From: Rhizobium sp. CFBP 8762
Lineage (GTDB): Bacteria > Pseudomonadota > Alphaproteobacteria > Rhizobiales > Rhizobiaceae
Assembly: GCF_014841565.1 (NCBI RefSeq)
Contig: NZ_JACYUD010000003.1
Span: 62,001 to 126,000, forward strand
Reading direction: 5' to 3'
DNA: 64,000 bases
Shown piece by piece: positions 63,601-64,000 of the stretch (position 1 is its first letter; each line of letters opens with the position of its first letter). The notes under the pieces were generated by a model. It saw only the letters and a list, made by a program, of their open reading frames with translations, was not told the origin of the DNA and did no database searches. The translations under genes were made by a program, and so were the position numbers.

Positions 63601-64000
63601 TGACACACTTTCTGTCGTGGCGAGAGGCTTGCCAGTTGTGCGCTCCATCAGCGTCACGTTGCTAGCGCGCAAACCCAGCCGCATGTCCCTGTTGAAACGA
63701 ATGGAGGTGCTGCCTACCACCGCGTGATATGCGCCACCGACGGCATTATCCAGCGCCAGTTCAGCACGCTCGGTCAGGGGCTTGTCGAGTAGCCCGCTTT
63801 CCACCGCTGCGGTTAAAAGTCCTGCAATGAAAAACAGAAATAAGGCGATTGCAAACAGACCACTGACAAACTTGCGTGTCAAAGATCGCCGACGGGGGGC
63901 GTCAACAATAATGGGATCGACGGCCTTTGCTGATGGAAGATCGTGAAGCTCGGTGATTTCGTGCTTGCCGAACGTTACTTTTTCGCCTCGTATTTCGTTC
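60601..64000 (-). CDS. AsmA/YhdP-like membrane-anchored protein (5' end outside window)
   Basis: At least 1130 residues of a large protein anchored by one N-terminal helix (KFVSGLFAIALFLFFIAGLL), with a periplasmic part rich in amphipathic beta strands. It resembles DUF3971/AsmA-like YhdP and related proteins, thought to move phospholipids between the inner and outer membranes. Recognisable parts include VKAKLDVDGVTLDP-like strands, GTITDGRIAVALPEGRLAK and the C-terminal GNGRDRGLLGITFKLTGRF. The frame stays open through a TTG at 63882 to the right edge without a stop, adding a plausible cytoplasmic tail (ITELHDLPSAKAVDPIIVD), so the true start is outside. It converges with tyrS. Confidence 0.85.
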   Translation of the reverse strand, partial: NEIRGEKVTFGKHEITELHDLPSAKAVDPIIVDAPRRRSLTRKFVSGLFAIALFLFFIAGLLTAAVESGLLDKPLTERAELALDNAVGGAYHAVVGSTSIRFNRDMRLGLRASNVTLMERTTGKPLATTESVSLAFDPLALLRGQIAVAKLDVDGVTLDPSLLPKGNAIDLSGIRVDSVPIGLEALFKQVERISDFIARSKTESVSLSDVKLNILGAGRRTVPIDIATLDFTRAPDGTLAIDGDFSIDHVPATLDLSATRNGTQMDTLEGKLGHFSITPFSMRPGIDSAHGFGIASTADLDVDARRQTDTQEAALSVKASLDRGTFRADDLVSVLEPSEVNLAYNFEGKRIVVQPSRLAISQSSFPFSGAMMDLDRVANITQQGIAFDMVFRDARSQPGDVPEPPLAFDAKVTGRFLPDSNDIIFDQLGISSTVGSLAGSLSIKLGNTSPQITFVALADRMQSSAVKQLWPFWMAKGARRWVINNIFGGTITDGRIAVALPEGRLAKLPAPLLLNEQELNIRFNIEGARMNVTGQIPPLRDTSGEFTLKGERVDVKINKGNAYFPSGRAVTLDGGDFALPHVYDRPLMAEMNIHIAGSADSVAELTTYKPIQGLQHTPFQPDDFTGNVTAEVGARFGLIADQMPPPPDWQVEMILDDVALKKKIANRNITAIGGSLRIDPEKADMKATASVDGVPLQLVLVEPIKPDSKIQRERSISGNLSDAERDKLVPGLSDVVNGPVSIVVEGLEKPEQKVSVDLTKSALSVPWIGWTKGAGIAATADFTTSSAEGATKIRSFDLSGKGFGASGDLDIDKAGLAGARFSKVKLSSSDNYALTLKRQKGGFDVSVNGSVADIRPVIAQLRSGSPGGKANANSSSASATVRAKLDMVTGFNGEALSNVDLLYSMRGTKISAARLGAVTGSGQAVVVKLAEGGQNVLDLTSGDAGALIRFADVYGKMQGGLLNMRLKADDSSTWRGTIDLRKFSLVGEERLQSIVSTPSGEDGRSLNQAVKRKLDVSAVTFDRGFAQVFASGGGFRIEKGVVRGENVGATFQGILRDARGNMDMTGTFMPAYGLNRLFAELPVIGVILGNGRDRGLLGITFKLTGRFEKPALTINPLSIIAPGVFRSIFEFQ

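Noticed and set aside
1-64000. CRISPR array, insertion sequence or prophage
   Set aside because: No regularly spaced repeats, transposase, integrase or phage structural genes were seen. The only repeats are the palindromic elements listed.

Overview
The window looks like chromosomal DNA of an alphaproteobacterium of the order Rhizobiales, most like the Brucellaceae (Brucella/Ochrobactrum relatives). This is inferred from gene content, not from a search: ExoR next to exonuclease III, a PopZ-type polar protein, a BepC/TolC-like exporter, phosphatidylcholine synthase, a fused PhaAB-type Mrp antiporter, and a suf operon with two cysteine desulfurases in the rhizobial order. Most of the sequence is GC-rich core genome. 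No insertion sequence, prophage or CRISPR array is visible.

Layout. 0-9 kb: 3' end of xthA, exoR, a FadL-like porin, valS, popZ, a TolC-family protein and pcm. 9.4-12 kb: exbB-exbD without an adjacent tonB, then small unknown genes and an imperfect cruciform. 12.2-19.4 kb: a UPF0104-type membrane protein overlapping a complete mrpA(B)CDEFG Na+/H+ antiporter operon that ends in a terminator. 19.4-29.7 kb: a small lipoprotein, a CNNM/CBS protein, a six-gene minus-strand run (pcs, quinone oxidoreductase, BMP-type nucleoside ABC transporter), a UbiH-like hydroxylase and ccdA.

29.9-40.4 kb is the main accessory region. Between tRNA-Lys and tRNA-Asn lies an AT-richer surface-polysaccharide cluster, all on the minus strand: Wzm/Wzt ABC exporter, a methyltransferase-like/coiled-coil/GT2 fusion, a GtrC-like/GtrA/GtrB cassette, gmd-fcl for GDP-L-fucose, and another GT2 enzyme. 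It probably makes, decorates and exports an O-antigen-like glycan.

40.5-50 kb: a small membrane protein, tRNA-Cys, a 1013-residue autotransporter, two small proteins (one of 47 aa), then a tandem glycine riboswitch controlling gcvT-gcvH-gcvP (glycine cleavage), closed by a strong terminator. 50-57 kb: the minus-strand suf operon (cysteine desulfurase-sufB-C-D-S-T-A) for Fe-S cluster assembly. Its upstream region holds a candidate promoter with an Irr/ICE-like palindrome at the predicted start point. 57-64 kb: an alpha/beta hydrolase, anmK, tyrS, and a large AsmA/YhdP-like protein whose 5' end lies beyond the window.

The most unusual structural signal is a dispersed palindromic repeat, four copies within 49.9-60.6 kb. 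Every copy overlaps the stop codon of at least one neighbouring gene, and its hairpin stem shows compensatory changes. The two full copies are each exactly 105 bp.
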